Assembly (NCBI GenBank): GCA_019232795.1
Contig: JAFANH010000056.1
Coordinates: 45,831-109,830, forward strand
Origin: Burkholderiaceae bacterium
GTDB lineage: Bacteria; Pseudomonadota; Gammaproteobacteria; Burkholderiales; Burkholderiaceae_D
Direction: 5' to 3'
Length of the DNA: 64,000 bases
In this document: in pieces, positions 37,561 through 48,470 of the stretch
How positions within the stretch are numbered: the stretch's first letter is position 1
Layout of the letters: each line of letters starts with the position of its first letter
The notes under the pieces: model-generated
The model's database searches: none
What the model was told of the DNA's origin: nothing
What the model saw: only the letters and a program-made list of their open reading frames with translations
Translations under genes and position numbers: made by a program

Positions 37561-38305
37561 GCAACTGGCGCAGGTGGATTGCCGCGTCGGCGGATTTGTC
37601 TTCTTCTGCCCGCAAAGCAGCCTTGGCCTCCTCGAGCGGCAGACCGGCGCGATATATCAATTTGTAGCCGCGCTTGATCGCCATGATCTGTTCAGCGGTA
37701 AAGCCGCGCCGCTGCAAACCCACGCTGTTGATCCCGACCGGGGCCGCACGGTTGCCCGCCGCTGTGACGAATGGCGGCACGTCCTGCGCCACCGCCGCGG
37801 TGAACGCTGTCATGGCATAGGCGCCAATGCGGCAGAATTGGTGCACGGTCGTGAATCCGCCCATCACGACCCAGTCGTCCAGCACCACGTGCCCGGCCAG
37901 CGTCGCATTGTTGGACATGGTGATATGGTTGCCCAATTGGCAGTCGTGCGCGATGTGCACGTAGGCCATGATCCAATTGTCGTTGCCGATTCGGGTCACG
38001 CCGCCGTCTTGCACGGTGCCGAGATTGACCGTGACGAATTCACGGAAGGTATTGCGGTCGCCGATTTCCAGCGTGGTCGGCTCGCCCGCATATTTCTTGT
38101 CTTGCGGCACAGCACCGATCGAACCGAACTGAAATATCGTGTTATCGCTACCGATGGTTGTGTGTCCCTGCACGACCGCATGCGGGCCGATCCTGGTGCG
38201 GGCGCCGATGCGCACGTCGGGACCGATGATCGAATAGGCGCCGACCTCGACCGTGGAATCGAGCTGGGCTTTTGGATCAACGATGGCCGTTGGATGAATT
38301 GTCAT
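37520..38305 (-). CDS. lpxA: UDP-N-acetylglucosamine acyltransferase
   Basis: First enzyme of lipid A synthesis, adding a 3-hydroxyacyl chain to UDP-GlcNAc. The 261-residue protein is a left-handed beta-helix of hexapeptide repeats from [20 protein letters not shown] through about residue 185, followed by the helical C-terminal domain ([19 protein letters not shown]). The catalytic His region is in [17 protein letters not shown]. The start at 38305 is 5 bp after the fabZ stop; a longer frame to 38353 overlaps fabZ. Confidence 0.97.
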   Translation of the reverse strand: MTIHPTAIVDPKAQLDSTVEVGAYSIIGPDVRIGARTRIGPHAVVQGHTTIGSDNTIFQFGSIGAVPQDKKYAGEPTTLEIGDRNTFREFVTVNLGTVQDGGVTRIGNDNWIMAYVHIAHDCQLGNHITMSNNATLAGHVVLDDWVVMGGFTTVHQFCRIGAYAMTAFTAAVAQDVPPFVTAAGNRAAPVGINSVGLQRRGFTAEQIMAIKRGYKLIYRAGLPLEEAKAALRAEEDKSADAAIHLRQLREFIENSPRGIIR

Positions 38306-38310
38306 TGCTG

Positions 38311-38775
38311 TCACGCGGGCTGGCTGGCGTCGGCGGCGCTGCGCATGGTACACATCAGGTCGGCTTCGACCGCAGTCTGGCCGTCGACCGTGGCGACCGC
38401 CTTATATTTCCAGATACCGCGCGCCACGCGCACGATCTCGACGTCCATCTTGATCTGGTCGCCCGGTTCGACCGGCCGCTTGAAACGCGCGCCGTCGATG
38501 CCGATGAAATAAACAATGCTGTTTTCGTCGGGTTTCTGTCCCATAGTCAGGAAGGACAGCAAAGCTGCCGTCTGCGCCAGAGCTTCGATCATCATGACGC
38601 CCGGCATCACCGGCTTGTGCGGAAAATGCCCATTGAAGAATTCCTCATTCACGGTCACGTTCTTGATGGCGGTGATGCGCTTGTTGGCTTCCCAATCCAG
38701 CACACGATCGACCAGCAGCAGCGGATAGCGGTGCGGCAGGTATTCTTTGATTTGGCTAATGTCGAGGGTCTTCAT
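38311..38775 (-). CDS. fabZ: 3-hydroxyacyl-ACP dehydratase FabZ
   Basis: Hot-dog-fold dehydratase of fatty acid elongation. The 154-residue protein has [17 protein letters not shown] at the start, the active-site [22 protein letters not shown] (His in GHFP, Glu in MIEA) and the [17 protein letters not shown] strand. It overlaps lpxD by 4 nt and precedes lpxA by 5 bp; it competes with LpxA/LpxD for hydroxyacyl-ACP, a well-known metabolic branch point. Confidence 0.97.
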   Translation of the reverse strand: MKTLDISQIKEYLPHRYPLLLVDRVLDWEANKRITAIKNVTVNEEFFNGHFPHKPVMPGVMMIEALAQTAALLSFLTMGQKPDENSIVYFIGIDGARFKRPVEPGDQIKMDVEIVRVARGIWKYKAVATVDGQTAVEADLMCTMRSAADASQPA

Positions 38776-39827
38776 GTCGTTTTGCTTTCAGTAAGCGATT
38801 TGATGGTCTTTTCAAGCTCGCGGATTTTCTCACGCATAGCACTTAAATTGCGGACGATGGCGGCCGATTTCTCCCAATCGGCATTCTTGGCCAGCGGGTA
38901 GAAGCCGGTGTATTGCCCAGGTTCGTGGATCGAGCGCGATACCAGGCTGCCCGAAGAAACGTGTACGCGGTCGGCAATGGTCAAATGCCCCAGGATCATG
39001 GCAGCGCCGCCGAAGGTGCAGTATTTGCCTATCTTCGCGCTGCCGGCCACGCCTACGCAGCCGGCCATGGCAGTATGCGCACCGATATGGACGTTGTGCG
39101 CGATCTGGATTTGATTGTCGAGTTTGACGCCGTCTTCGATCACGGTATCGCTCAAGGCTCCGCGGTCGACCGTCGTATTGGCGCCAATGTCGACATCATT
39201 GCCAATCATGACGCGGCCGGTCTGGGGAATCCGGACATAAGTCCCAGCTTCGTTGGCAAAGCCGAAACCGTCGGTGCCGATGACCACCCCCGAATGCAGG
39301 ATGCCGCGTTCGCCGATCTCGCAGCGCGCATGAAAGGTGACGCGCGCGTAAAAACGCGTGTAAGCGCCAATCCGGGCATCGCGGCCGACGTAGCCGCCGG
39401 CGCCGATCACCACGTGCTCGCCTATCTTTGCACCGGGCTCGATCACCACATGCGGCCCGATGCTCGCCGTTGCCGCCACTTCAGCGTCGGAATCGACCAC
39501 AGCCGTCGGATGCACGCCCGGCGCGGCCGGTATGCTGCTTTGCGCCTCGAACAGCTGGGCGACCCGGGCGAAGTAGGCGTAGGGATTGGGGGCCACGATG
39601 CGCGTGCCACCGTATTCGGCGCCGATCAAGGCATCGTCGGCAGCGGACAGAATCAGGGCGGCTGCCTTGGTCTGCGCCGCCTGCGACCTGAACTTTGGAT
39701 TGGTAAGAAACGTGATGTGCGCCGGACCGGCGACATCGAGAGGGGCGATACCGACTATTTCGATATCCCCACTCCCTTGCAATTGGCCACCGAAGCGTTC
39801 GACCAATTCTTTCAGCCGAGTGCTCAT
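38772..39827 (-). CDS. lpxD: UDP-3-O-acylglucosamine N-acyltransferase
   Basis: Third step of lipid A synthesis, adding the N-linked hydroxyacyl chain. The 351-residue protein has an N-terminal domain with a nucleotide-binding region (residues 1-100, [11 protein letters not shown]), then a left-handed beta-helix of hexapeptide repeats with the catalytic His in [20 protein letters not shown] (shown at 20 residues), and a C-terminal helix. It sits between skp and fabZ, the usual place. Confidence 0.97.
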   Translation of the reverse strand: MSTRLKELVERFGGQLQGSGDIEIVGIAPLDVAGPAHITFLTNPKFRSQAAQTKAAALILSAADDALIGAEYGGTRIVAPNPYAYFARVAQLFEAQSSIPAAPGVHPTAVVDSDAEVAATASIGPHVVIEPGAKIGEHVVIGAGGYVGRDARIGAYTRFYARVTFHARCEIGERGILHSGVVIGTDGFGFANEAGTYVRIPQTGRVMIGNDVDIGANTTVDRGALSDTVIEDGVKLDNQIQIAHNVHIGAHTAMAGCVGVAGSAKIGKYCTFGGAAMILGHLTIADRVHVSSGSLVSRSIHEPGQYTGFYPLAKNADWEKSAAIVRNLSAMREKIRELEKTIKSLTESKTT

Positions 39828-39842
39828 AGCGGCTTTCTGAAA

Positions 39843-40376
39843 TTACTGTTTGTTGAGGACTTTCAGGACTTTGTCGGTAATATCGACGCGCGGGCTGTGA
39901 TAAAGCATACCCGTGTCCTGCAATACGATGTCGAATTTTTCCGCTTCGGCAATCTGCGCGACGACTTTATTGACGCGCTCGAGAATGGCTGCCAATTCCT
40001 CGTTCTTGCGCTGATTCTCGTCTTCTTCGAGTTCACGCTTCCTGCGCTGGAATTCCTTGTACTGGTCGGCAAATTCATGCTGGCGCTTGGCGCGGTCGGC
40101 GTCGGACAGGATAGGGCCGTCCTTTTCCAGCTTATCCTGCATGGCCTTCAAGTGCATTTCCATGTCCTGCAGGTCGTGCAGACGCTTGGAGAATTCCTGT
40201 TCCAGTCTGCTCGACGCGGTCTTGTAAGGTAGTGCTTCAGAAACGATGCGCTGGCTGCTGATGATGCCAATCCTGGTTTCCTCAGCCTGCACTGCTACAG
40301 ACGTCAACAGCGCCGCACCTGCCAAAATCAGGATCTTCAACAACTTGGATGAGTTTGTTAAATACTTCAAGATCAT
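39843..40376 (-). CDS. skp: OmpH/Skp family periplasmic chaperone
   Basis: Binds unfolded outer-membrane proteins in the periplasm and hands them to BamA. The 177-residue protein has a signal peptide (hydrophobic ILILAGAALLTSVAVQA, cleavage after VQA), a short beta start ETRIGIISSQRIVSEAL and a long coiled-coil stretch rich in K, E, Q and R (about 50-140), as in Skp tentacles. Located directly downstream of bamA, 51 bp apart. Confidence 0.95.
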   Translation of the reverse strand: MILKYLTNSSKLLKILILAGAALLTSVAVQAEETRIGIISSQRIVSEALPYKTASSRLEQEFSKRLHDLQDMEMHLKAMQDKLEKDGPILSDADRAKRQHEFADQYKEFQRRKRELEEDENQRKNEELAAILERVNKVVAQIAEAEKFDIVLQDTGMLYHSPRVDITDKVLKVLNKQ

Positions 40377-40427
40377 TCTCCGCGTTTCAAAATACCACTA
40401 TTAGAACATTAATTATCAGTTATTCCG

Positions 40428-42767
40428 TCAGAAGCCTGTACCCATCTGGAATTGGAAGCGTTCCTTCTGGTCAGTCGGCTGCGCATTGAGCGGTTCGCCA
40501 TAGCTCAGCTTGAGCGGACCGACCGGCGAAATCCAGCTGATGCCAATACCGGCAGAATAGCGCAACTCGCTGAAATCGACCTTTGCGCGGTCAGCAAATA
40601 CGTTGCCGCCGTCAAGGAAAGTGAACCAGCGCAAACCGGCATCTTTGCTTGCGCCGGGGAACGGGAACTGCAGTTCCGCATTCATGATCACGCGCGATGC
40701 GCCACCCAACGGGTCGCCGTTGACGTCAAGCGGCCCCAGGGTGCCGGTTAAATATCCGCGCACCGAACCGATACCGCCTGCATAGAAATTCTTGAATACC
40801 GGATACGGCTTGTCGCCCAGACCGCGACCGTAATCGAACTCGCCGTTCAGGGCCAAGGTCACCCAACTCGCGAGTGGGCGGAAGTATTGGCTTTGGTAAA
40901 TAGCCCGATAATAGCGCAGAGTGCCGAATGCCGCCAGTTCGAGGTTGGCGCGCTGCATCTGCCCCACGGTCGGCGTAATGGCGCTGTCACGGCTATCACG
41001 CGCCCACGAAACCGTAAGCGGGAAACTGGTGGTTCTGGCCTCGTCGCCGCTACCGAATTGCTGAACGTATTCCTGGTAGAGCAATGGTGAGTCGTTGTAG
41101 CCGGGATCGTTCTTGTAAGTCTCTACATCGGTATGTTCGACGCCGATACCAAAGAACACGCGGTCGAACTCCGTAAACGGCACGCCGAAATTGACGGTCG
41201 AGCCGGTCGTGCGGACGTTGAAGTCGCCGGTATTGGTCAACGGTGGACGCGTGGTACGCATGTACAGCTGAACCGTGCGGCTGATGCCTTCGTCGGTTAC
41301 GTAGGGATCCGTATGGGAAAGCACGATCGTGCGGTTGAGCGCACTGGTGTTGACCTGGACGCCGATGGTATCGCCACTGCCGAAGGCATTGGCCTGGCTG
41401 ATGCCGCCGTTCAGGGTCAAGTGTTCATATTGAGAATAACCGGCGCCCAAGGTGATGTTGCCGGTCGGCTTCTCGGTGACGGCCAAATTGACGTCGATCT
41501 GGTCGGTGCTACCCACCACCTCCGGCGTCTCCACCGTCACTTCCTTGAAATAATCGAGACGCTCGACGCGGTCGCGCGAACGTTTGATCTTGTCGTTGTC
41601 GTACCAGGAAGCTTCATACTGGCGGAACTCGCGGCGGATCACTTCGTCGCGCGTACGCGTGTTGCCGCTGATATTGATGTGGCGCACGTAGACGCGCTTG
41701 CCCGGATCGACCAGCATGGTGAACGCAACCAGCTTTTTCTCGTGGTCGATTTCGGGGTTCGCGTTGACGTTCGCAAACGCGTAGCCGAAATTGCCCATGC
41801 GGTCGGAAATGCGCTTGATGCTGTCGGTCAGCTTCTTGCCGGAATAGACCTCGCCCTTCTTCAGCAGCATCAGATTCTGCAGTTCCGCCTCGCGCCCCAG
41901 CATCTCGCCATCCATCTTGATGTCGGAGACGGTGTACTTGTCTCCTTCCGTGATGTTGATGGTGATGTAGATATCCTTCTTGTCCGTCGTGATCGACACT
42001 TGCGTCGATTCGATCTGCATTTCCAGATAGCCGCGATCGAGGTAGAACGACTTCAAGGTCTCGAGGTCGCCGGAAAGCTTTTGCTTGGAATACTGATCGG
42101 ACTTGGTGTACCAGGTGAACCAGCCCGGCGTGGTGAGCTTGATGTTTTTCAGCAGATCGGAATCCGAAAAGGCCTTGTTGCCGACAAACTTGATCTGTTT
42201 GATGTGCGCAGCATCTCCTTCATCGACAGCAAAGGTGACATTGACGCGATTGCGCTCAATCGGCGTGACGGTGGTGGTGACCTGCACCCCATACAAGCCG
42301 TGTGAGAGGTACTGGCGCTTCAATTCCTGCTCGGCGCGCTCGACCAGCGACTTGTCGAAAATATGGGTTTCGCCGACGCCGATTTCTTTCAGCCCCTTGA
42401 TCAGCGCGTCTTTTTCAAATTCTTTGAGGCCGGTGAAAGCCACGCTGGCGATTGTGGGACGCTCTTCCACGGCCACCACCAGCACATTGCCTTCCACTTC
42501 GACGCGGACATCCTTGAACAGGCCGGTCGCATACAGCGCCTTGATCGCCGCCACACCCTTTTCATCGGTATAGGTTTCGCCGACCTTCACCGGCAGGTAG
42601 CTGAAGACCGTGCCGGCTTCGGTACGCTGGATGCCTTCTACGCGAATATCCTTGACTTCAAACGGCTCGACGGCCAACGCATGGTTTGAACACAGAGCGA
42701 ATACGGCTGCTGCAATCACACGACGGGGAAAAACTGGCAGGGAAAAACGCTCTGAATGAAATTTCAT
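40428..42767 (-). CDS. bamA: Outer membrane protein assembly factor BamA
   Basis: Core of the BAM complex that inserts beta-barrel proteins into the outer membrane. The 779-residue protein has a signal peptide (RRVIAAAVFALCSNHALA), five POTRA domains (about 30-430, first with FEVKDIRVEGIQRTEAGTV) and a C-terminal 16-strand barrel; the VRGY motif (GSVRGYLTGTLGP) of barrel loop L6 is intact and the protein ends in the aromatic FQFQMGTGF. It lies between rseP and skp. Confidence 0.98.
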   Translation of the reverse strand: MKFHSERFSLPVFPRRVIAAAVFALCSNHALAVEPFEVKDIRVEGIQRTEAGTVFSYLPVKVGETYTDEKGVAAIKALYATGLFKDVRVEVEGNVLVVAVEERPTIASVAFTGLKEFEKDALIKGLKEIGVGETHIFDKSLVERAEQELKRQYLSHGLYGVQVTTTVTPIERNRVNVTFAVDEGDAAHIKQIKFVGNKAFSDSDLLKNIKLTTPGWFTWYTKSDQYSKQKLSGDLETLKSFYLDRGYLEMQIESTQVSITTDKKDIYITINITEGDKYTVSDIKMDGEMLGREAELQNLMLLKKGEVYSGKKLTDSIKRISDRMGNFGYAFANVNANPEIDHEKKLVAFTMLVDPGKRVYVRHINISGNTRTRDEVIRREFRQYEASWYDNDKIKRSRDRVERLDYFKEVTVETPEVVGSTDQIDVNLAVTEKPTGNITLGAGYSQYEHLTLNGGISQANAFGSGDTIGVQVNTSALNRTIVLSHTDPYVTDEGISRTVQLYMRTTRPPLTNTGDFNVRTTGSTVNFGVPFTEFDRVFFGIGVEHTDVETYKNDPGYNDSPLLYQEYVQQFGSGDEARTTSFPLTVSWARDSRDSAITPTVGQMQRANLELAAFGTLRYYRAIYQSQYFRPLASWVTLALNGEFDYGRGLGDKPYPVFKNFYAGGIGSVRGYLTGTLGPLDVNGDPLGGASRVIMNAELQFPFPGASKDAGLRWFTFLDGGNVFADRAKVDFSELRYSAGIGISWISPVGPLKLSYGEPLNAQPTDQKERFQFQMGTGF

Positions 42768-42825
42768 GTATTTGTTCTATTTAATAATCCTGCCGGCCGA
42801 CGGCGCCGACAGGCTCAGCAAAAGG

Positions 42826-44181
42826 TCAAGACATGTGGCGCGCAATGTCGTTGAACACGGCAACAATCATCAACGTCATCAAGATAGCCAAGCCGGCACG
42901 CTGCGCAATCTCGTTGAAGCGCTCCGAAACCGGACGCCCAGTCAAAACTTCCAGCGAATAATACAGCAAAAGCCCCCCATCTAACACCGGAATGGGGAGC
43001 AGATTCATGACGCCGAGAATGATGCTAATGAAGGCGATGAAGCTGACGTAACTGACCGCGCCTACGCGTGCCGACTGCCCCGCGTAATCGGCGATGGTGA
43101 TCGGTCCGGAAATGTTTTTCCAGGACACCTCGCCGGTTATCATTTTACCAATCATTTTCACTTGCAGCACAGAGGTTTCCCACGTGCGCTGCACAGCCTT
43201 TTCCAAAGCATGCACCGGCGATTCGTCGGCCAGAATCATTTCCGGTGCGACCGGCAATTCCACCTTGATCAAGCCGACCGCATGGCCGTTCTCGCCCATG
43301 GCGTCCGGCGTCACCTTAAGCAAAACGTTTTGTCCCGCGCGCATTACTTCCAGCTGCAACGTGCGCCCCGGCGCAGCGCGTACCATGTCGCGAAATTCCG
43401 TCTGATCGGCAATCGGTTTGCCGTCTACCGCCATCACCAGGTCACCTGCGCGCAGGCCGCCGCGCATGGCCGGCCCGTCGGGTGCGACTTTACCGACCAC
43501 CGCCTTGGGGCGTGCGAGTTCAAGACCGAGCCGGCCCATGAAGTCGCCTTCCAGGTCCTTGGTCGACAAGCTGGACAAAGGCAAATCGACCACCATGTGT
43601 CCCCGTGCAGCCGAGCGATCGGCATCCAGGCGAACCGAGCCATGTTCAACCGCCGCCTGCAGCAGTTTCCAGCGCAAATCCGACCAGATGCGAATCGGCT
43701 GGCCATCGACTGCGGTAACCAGCTCTCCGCCGCGCAAACCCGCTTGATAGGCAATGGTCTGCTGCGCCACAGTGCGCAAACGCGGGATGGGTTCGGGGAC
43801 GCCGTGCAGATAAAGCCCGAAAAACAAGGCGATCGCCAGAAGGAAGTTAGCCACCGGCCCTGCCGCGACGATGGCAATGCGGCGCCACACCATCTGCCGT
43901 GTGAATTCACGCGCCAGGTCGGCTGCGGACAGGTTTTGCAGATCCTGCTCGCGCGCGTCGAGCATCTTCACGTAACCGCCCAATGGCAGGACCGAAAGCG
44001 CCCACTCGGTCTGGTCGGGGCCGATGCGACGCGAATAGATGATCTTGCCCATGCCAACCGAAAAACGCAGCACCTTGACGCCGCACCAGCGGGCCACCGT
44101 ATAGTGGCCCAACTCGTGCACGATAATCAGCACACCGAAGGCAACAATGATTGCAACGGCAGACTGGAGGATGGCAAGCAT
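42826..44181 (-). CDS. rseP: RIP metalloprotease RseP (site-2 protease)
   Basis: Inner-membrane zinc protease that cleaves anti-sigma factors such as RseA within the membrane, releasing sigma-E. The 451-residue protein begins MLAILQSAVAIIVAFGVLII, with the zinc site HELGH at 22-26, two PDZ domains in the periplasmic part (about 110-310; RGGELVTAVDGQPI and RGGLRAGDLVMAVDGKPI) and the C-terminal LPIPVLDGG with the metal-binding Asp. The ATG at 44181 is chosen over an in-frame TTG at 44193. Confidence 0.95.
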   Translation of the reverse strand: MLAILQSAVAIIVAFGVLIIVHELGHYTVARWCGVKVLRFSVGMGKIIYSRRIGPDQTEWALSVLPLGGYVKMLDAREQDLQNLSAADLAREFTRQMVWRRIAIVAAGPVANFLLAIALFFGLYLHGVPEPIPRLRTVAQQTIAYQAGLRGGELVTAVDGQPIRIWSDLRWKLLQAAVEHGSVRLDADRSAARGHMVVDLPLSSLSTKDLEGDFMGRLGLELARPKAVVGKVAPDGPAMRGGLRAGDLVMAVDGKPIADQTEFRDMVRAAPGRTLQLEVMRAGQNVLLKVTPDAMGENGHAVGLIKVELPVAPEMILADESPVHALEKAVQRTWETSVLQVKMIGKMITGEVSWKNISGPITIADYAGQSARVGAVSYVSFIAFISIILGVMNLLPIPVLDGGLLLYYSLEVLTGRPVSERFNEIAQRAGLAILMTLMIVAVFNDIARHMS

Positions 44182-44204
44182 GTGAGGCAGCAATGCTGTA
44201 AAAA

Positions 44205-45371
44205 TCAGGCGGCGATCAGAGCACGTGCCGCCGCGCGCGCCGCGCAGTCTTGCTCGAGCACGGCATCGATATCGGACATCGTGCCATGTGGCAATTTATT
44301 GATAACTTCGGCAATCAAACGGTCAATCATGCGGAATCCTATCTGTCCATCCAGAAACGCTTGGACAGCCACTTCGTTGGCTGCGTTCAATATTGCCGGA
44401 GCAGAACCGCCCGCCCGTAAAGCCTCATAGGCCAGATTCAGGCAAGGAAAGCGGTTGAAGTCCGGCTTTTCGAATTGCAATTGCCCAATTTTCGGCAGAT
44501 CGACGGCGCCGACACCGGACTCGATCCGTGCCGGATAGGCCAAGGCATGCGCGATCGGCGTACGCATGTCCGGGTTGCCCAATTGCGCCAGCACCGAGCC
44601 GTCGACATAGGACACCATGGAATGAATCACGCTCTGCGGATGGATGACGACTTCGATCTGATCGGCCGAGGCGCCAAACAGCCAATGTGCCTCGATCACC
44701 TCCAGTCCCTTGTTCATCATGGTCGCGGAATCGACCGAAATCTTGCGGCCCATGACCCAATTCGGATGCGCCACGGCTTCGGCCGGCGTCACGACGTCAA
44801 GCGTTTCGACCGCGCGCTTGAGGAAGGGGCCGCCGGAAGCCGTCAACAGAATCCTGGCAACGCCATGCTCCTGCGGCTGGCGCCGGAAACCCAGCGGCAG
44901 GCATTGGAAAATCGCATTGTGTTCGCTGTCGATCGGCATCAGCACAGCATTGCTGGCTTCAACCGCATCCATGAATAGCTGGCCGGACATGACCAACGCT
45001 TCCTTGTTCGCCAAAAGCACTTTTCTGCCGGCGCGAGCCGCCGCAAGGGTGGGCGCCAGACCGGCTGCGCCGACAATGGCAGCCATGACGGTATCGGCAG
45101 CACTGGCTGCGGCGCACAGTGCTCCCACACCATACTCCACCTCGGTGCGCAAGCCCTGCTCGCCCAGCAGACGCTTCAATTCCTGTGCAGCCTGCGCCGA
45201 GCCGACCACCGCCAGGCGCGGCCGGAATTGTGCGCACTGGAGTGCCAATTGCTCTACCTTGGTGTGCGCAGTCAGCGCATAGACCGTGTATCGATCGGGG
45301 TGACGGGCGATGACGTCTAGCGTCGACACGCCGATCGAACCGGTCGAACCCAAAATCGTGATGTTCTGCAT
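44205..45371 (-). CDS. dxr: 1-deoxy-D-xylulose 5-phosphate reductoisomerase
   Basis: Second step of the MEP isoprenoid pathway, feeding both UppS and the hopanoid squalene genes at 4.5-9.8 kb. The 388-residue protein starts [20 protein letters not shown] with the NADPH-binding GSTGSIG, and has [15 protein letters not shown] and ASGGPFLKR segments that build the metal and substrate site. A long open frame extends upstream through cdsA in another phase and is not real. It lies 5 bp after cdsA. Confidence 0.97.
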   Translation of the reverse strand: MQNITILGSTGSIGVSTLDVIARHPDRYTVYALTAHTKVEQLALQCAQFRPRLAVVGSAQAAQELKRLLGEQGLRTEVEYGVGALCAAASAADTVMAAIVGAAGLAPTLAAARAGRKVLLANKEALVMSGQLFMDAVEASNAVLMPIDSEHNAIFQCLPLGFRRQPQEHGVARILLTASGGPFLKRAVETLDVVTPAEAVAHPNWVMGRKISVDSATMMNKGLEVIEAHWLFGASADQIEVVIHPQSVIHSMVSYVDGSVLAQLGNPDMRTPIAHALAYPARIESGVGAVDLPKIGQLQFEKPDFNRFPCLNLAYEALRAGGSAPAILNAANEVAVQAFLDGQIGFRMIDRLIAEVINKLPHGTMSDIDAVLEQDCAARAAARALIAA

Positions 45372-45376
45372 GGTGA

Positions 45377-46207
45377 TTACAGCCAGTAATTCATCAGCAC
45401 CGCAAGCGGCAGCACTGGAATCAGTGCATCGATGCGGTCCAGCACGCCGCCGTGGCCTGGCAGCAGGTTGCTGCTGTCCTTCATGCCGATGCGACGCTTC
45501 AATTGCGACTCGAACAGATCGCCTACCACGCTGGCGGCAACGATCAGCGTCAGCGCCGGGATGAAACCGCCCCACCCCCAGACCGCCTGCAGCCGCGCGG
45601 TAAAAGTATCGCGCAAAGCCGGCATGGCCGTCGTTCCTGCCGCCAGCAGCAGCACCGCCCCCCAGCCGCCGATCACGCCCTCCCAGGACTTTCCCGGTGA
45701 AATCGAGGGCGCCAGTTTGCGCTTGCCGAACGCGCGCCCGGTGAAATAGGCGCCGATGTCGGCTACCCAGACGATCGCCATCACGGAGAACAAGTAAAGC
45801 GCCGAATGCTGGAACAAGACCACGATGGCGACGAAGCAGGCCAATACGCCGATGCCGTAAAAGAAATTGAGTACACGATTGCGAACCGTACCCAGCGGCG
45901 GCAGGCCGACTGCCAGTGAGGGTGTCAACCGCAGCAGCCAGATTGCGGTTCCCGCCCCCAACAACAGCACCGGTTGAAAAGCGGTCGCCCGTTGGCCACC
46001 CACGAAAGAAATGACCAAAAAGGCGACTGTCCACAGGGCCGCGCCGAAAATCGGCGGCTTGACCCCGAACAGGCGCATGCTCTCCCAGGTCGCGGCAGCG
46101 AGAAACGCCGCAGCGGTGAAAGAAAACAAGCTATAGGAATTCAGATACAGCACCAGTGAGAGCACCGCCAACAGGGTCAGCGCGGTGATGACGCGAATCT
46201 TGAGCAT
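45377..46207 (-). CDS. cdsA: Phosphatidate cytidylyltransferase
   Basis: Makes CDP-diacylglycerol, the precursor of membrane phospholipids. The 276-residue protein has about seven membrane segments and the C-terminal signature [21 protein letters not shown] followed by GVLDRIDAL (both parts of the CDP-alcohol-forming family motif). Its ATG shares a base with the uppS stop codon (TAATG arrangement), so the two are translationally coupled. Confidence 0.95.
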   Translation of the reverse strand: MLKIRVITALTLLAVLSLVLYLNSYSLFSFTAAAFLAAATWESMRLFGVKPPIFGAALWTVAFLVISFVGGQRATAFQPVLLLGAGTAIWLLRLTPSLAVGLPPLGTVRNRVLNFFYGIGVLACFVAIVVLFQHSALYLFSVMAIVWVADIGAYFTGRAFGKRKLAPSISPGKSWEGVIGGWGAVLLLAAGTTAMPALRDTFTARLQAVWGWGGFIPALTLIVAASVVGDLFESQLKRRIGMKDSSNLLPGHGGVLDRIDALIPVLPLAVLMNYWL

Positions 46208-46965
46208 TAAGACGCTTTCTTTTGCTCGACGAGTTGCTCGCTCGTGCGCCCGAAGCGCCGTTCACGCTGCTGGTAGGACGCGATCGCCTTATCCAGCGCA
46301 TCACCATCGAAATCGGGCCAATAGGTGTCGGTGAAATACATTTCCGCATAGGCCAGCTGCCATAGCATGAAGTTGGAGACGCGCTGCTCGCCACCGGTGC
46401 GGATGAAAAGGTCGGGTTCGGGCGCAAAGGCCAGGGCCAGATGCGGCGCCAGATCGTCCTCGGTCGGAGCAGTCAGGCCCGGGTTGGCCGCCAGCATTTT
46501 TTGGGTGGCTTGGAGGATGTCCCAGCGGCCGCCATAGTTGGCGCAGATGGTCAGCGTCAGGCGCGTATTGTTTTCCGTCTTGCGCTGCGCCTGCGCAATC
46601 ATCTCCTGCAGCTTGGAGTCGAATGCGCTCAAGTCGCCGACCACCTTGAGGCGAATGTCGTTGGCGTGCATCTTGGCGACTTCCCGCTCGAGTGCCGTCA
46701 TGAACAGACGCATCAGCAGCGAGACTTCGTCCGGCGGGCGGCGCCAGTTCTCCGAACTGAAAGCAAACAGGGTCAGGAACTCGATGCCCCGCGTGACGCA
46801 GGCTTCCACCATCCCGCGCACGGCCTCCACGCCTTTGACGTGGCCGGCCACACGCGGCAGGAAACGCCGGGTCGCCCAGCGGCCGTTGCCGTCCATGATC
46901 ATGGCAACGTGGCGCGGCATCCGATAGATTTCCGGAACCGCTTGGGTCGAACTGTTAGACGTCAT
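46207..46965 (-). CDS. uppS: Undecaprenyl diphosphate synthase (cis-prenyltransferase)
   Basis: Elongates farnesyl diphosphate with IPP to the C55 carrier used for peptidoglycan and LPS. The 252-residue protein has the signature [16 protein letters not shown], catalytic Asp in [15 protein letters not shown], and the C-terminal [19 protein letters not shown] with FTDTYWPDF. The ATG at 46965 is preferred over an in-frame TTG twelve bases upstream. It follows frr by 25 bp. Confidence 0.96.
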   Translation of the reverse strand: MTSNSSTQAVPEIYRMPRHVAMIMDGNGRWATRRFLPRVAGHVKGVEAVRGMVEACVTRGIEFLTLFAFSSENWRRPPDEVSLLMRLFMTALEREVAKMHANDIRLKVVGDLSAFDSKLQEMIAQAQRKTENNTRLTLTICANYGGRWDILQATQKMLAANPGLTAPTEDDLAPHLALAFAPEPDLFIRTGGEQRVSNFMLWQLAYAEMYFTDTYWPDFDGDALDKAIASYQQRERRFGRTSEQLVEQKKAS

Positions 46966-46990
46966 AGGGTTTTCCAAATACGCAAAGCGC

Positions 46991-47551
46991 TTATACGGTC
47001 AGCACTTCTTTCTCTTTTTCGGCAACCAGCTTGTCGACTTCCTGCACGAACTTGTCTGTCAGCTTTTGCACATCGTCCTGGGCGCGGCGCTCGTCGTCCT
47101 CCGAGCATACCTTGTCTTTGACCAGTTTCTTCAATGCTTCGTTGGCGTCGCGGCGGATATTGCGGATAGCGATCTTCGCATCTTCGGCTTCGCTCTTGAC
47201 CAGCTTGACCATTTCCTTGCGCCGCTCTTCGGTCAACGGCGGCGTCGGCACGCGCACCATGTCGCCGTGCGTCGACGGGTTCAGGCCGAGGTCGGATTCG
47301 CGGATCGCTTTTTCGATCGTGGCAATCATTTTCTTTTCCCACGGCTGAACACCGATGGTGCGGGCGTCGATCAGCGTCAGGTTCGCCACTTGCGACAAAG
47401 CGGTCGGACTTCCATAGTAGTCGACCATCACGTGGTCGAGAATCCCGACGTGGGCACGGCCGGTGCGCACCTTGGCCAGATCGGACTTCAAAGTCTCGAT
47501 CGACTTCTGCATTCTTTGATCGGCGCTCTTTTTCACATCCACTACTGACAT
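46991..47551 (-). CDS. frr: Ribosome recycling factor
   Basis: Splits post-termination ribosomes with EF-G. The 186-residue length is typical. Family segments include [40 protein letters not shown] and the three-helix-bundle end. A GGAG six bases upstream fixes the start at 47551 ([14 protein letters not shown]); the four extra residues available upstream contain the Shine-Dalgarno itself. It lies 11 bp after pyrH. Confidence 0.97.
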   Translation of the reverse strand: MSVVDVKKSADQRMQKSIETLKSDLAKVRTGRAHVGILDHVMVDYYGSPTALSQVANLTLIDARTIGVQPWEKKMIATIEKAIRESDLGLNPSTHGDMVRVPTPPLTEERRKEMVKLVKSEAEDAKIAIRNIRRDANEALKKLVKDKVCSEDDERRAQDDVQKLTDKFVQEVDKLVAEKEKEVLTV

Positions 47552-47562
47552 GCTACTCTCCA

Positions 47563-48279
47563 TTAAACATGAACGAGTGTGCCCTCATCCTCGCCCATGA
47601 CCACGCTCTTGAGCGCGCCCTGCTTGATGATGGAGAACACCTTGATAGGCAATTTTTGATCTCGGCATAGCGCGAAAGCAGTCGCATCCATCACCTGCAG
47701 ACGCTTGGCGATGGCTTCATCGAAGGAAATCGACGAATAGCGCGTCGCATCGGGGTCTTTTTTCGGATCGGCGCTATAGACGCCGTCGACCTTGGTTGCT
47801 TTCAGCACGATTTCGGCGCCGATTTCCGAGCCGCGCAAGGCAGCGGCAGTATCGGTTGTAAAGAAAGGGTTGCCGGTACCGGCGGCGAAAATCACGATCT
47901 TGCCTTCTTCCAGGTATTGCAAGGCTTTCGGGCGCACATAAGGCTCCACTACCTGCTCGATGCTGATCGCCGACATGACGCGCGCGGTGATGCCCGCCTG
48001 GCGCATGGCATCTGCCAGGGCCAGCGAATTCATGACGGTGGCCAGCATACCCATGTAGTCAGCCGTTGCACGATCCATGCCTTGGGCCCCGGGCGCCACA
48101 CCGCGGAAAATGTTACCGCCGCCGATCACAATGGCCACTTCCACGCCCAACTTCGCCACCTCGGAAACGTCGGCCACCATGCGTTCGATGGTCGCGCGAT
48201 TGATCCCGTAAGGATCATCGCCCATCAACGCTTCGCCGGAAAGTTTGAGGAGGACGCGCTTGTAGGCGGGTTTGGTCAT
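47563..48279 (-). CDS. pyrH: Uridylate kinase
   Basis: Hexameric UMP kinase of the amino-acid-kinase fold. The 238-residue protein has [20 protein letters not shown] at the start, the glycine-rich [13 protein letters not shown], and [20 protein letters not shown] (20 residues of the family motif). An AGGAG lies 8 nt upstream. A terminator separates tsf from pyrH, so pyrH-frr may start from its own promoter in the 191-bp spacer. Confidence 0.97.
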   Translation of the reverse strand: MTKPAYKRVLLKLSGEALMGDDPYGINRATIERMVADVSEVAKLGVEVAIVIGGGNIFRGVAPGAQGMDRATADYMGMLATVMNSLALADAMRQAGITARVMSAISIEQVVEPYVRPKALQYLEEGKIVIFAAGTGNPFFTTDTAAALRGSEIGAEIVLKATKVDGVYSADPKKDPDATRYSSISFDEAIAKRLQVMDATAFALCRDQKLPIKVFSIIKQGALKSVVMGEDEGTLVHV

Positions 48280-48432
48280 AAATGGGGCTCCTGTATGGTC
48301 CGGCGTTGATAAATCTGTTGAATCTTAACCCGAATGTTGCTTTTTTTTCGAGTTGCAGATTTGAAACCTGCATTTTTCCTCAAATGTTTGCCAGGCAATG
48401 CCTTTTCTGGATGCCAGGTAAACGCTCAAGTC

Positions 48433-48463
48433 AAAAAAACGGGCCTTTCGGCCCGCTTTTTTT
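48433..48463 (-). terminator. Rho-independent terminator of tsf
   Basis: Stem cgggcc (48440-48445) with ggcccg (48450-48455), a tttc loop, and flanking runs of seven A and seven T. It lies 8 bp after the tsf stop codon. Confidence 0.92.
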
Positions 48464-48470
48464 AAGCTGT

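Noticed and set aside
45372..46034. Long N-terminal extension of dxr through cdsA
   Set aside because: The extension overlaps nearly all of cdsA out of frame; the NADPH-binding motif begins nine residues or fewer after the ATG at 45371.
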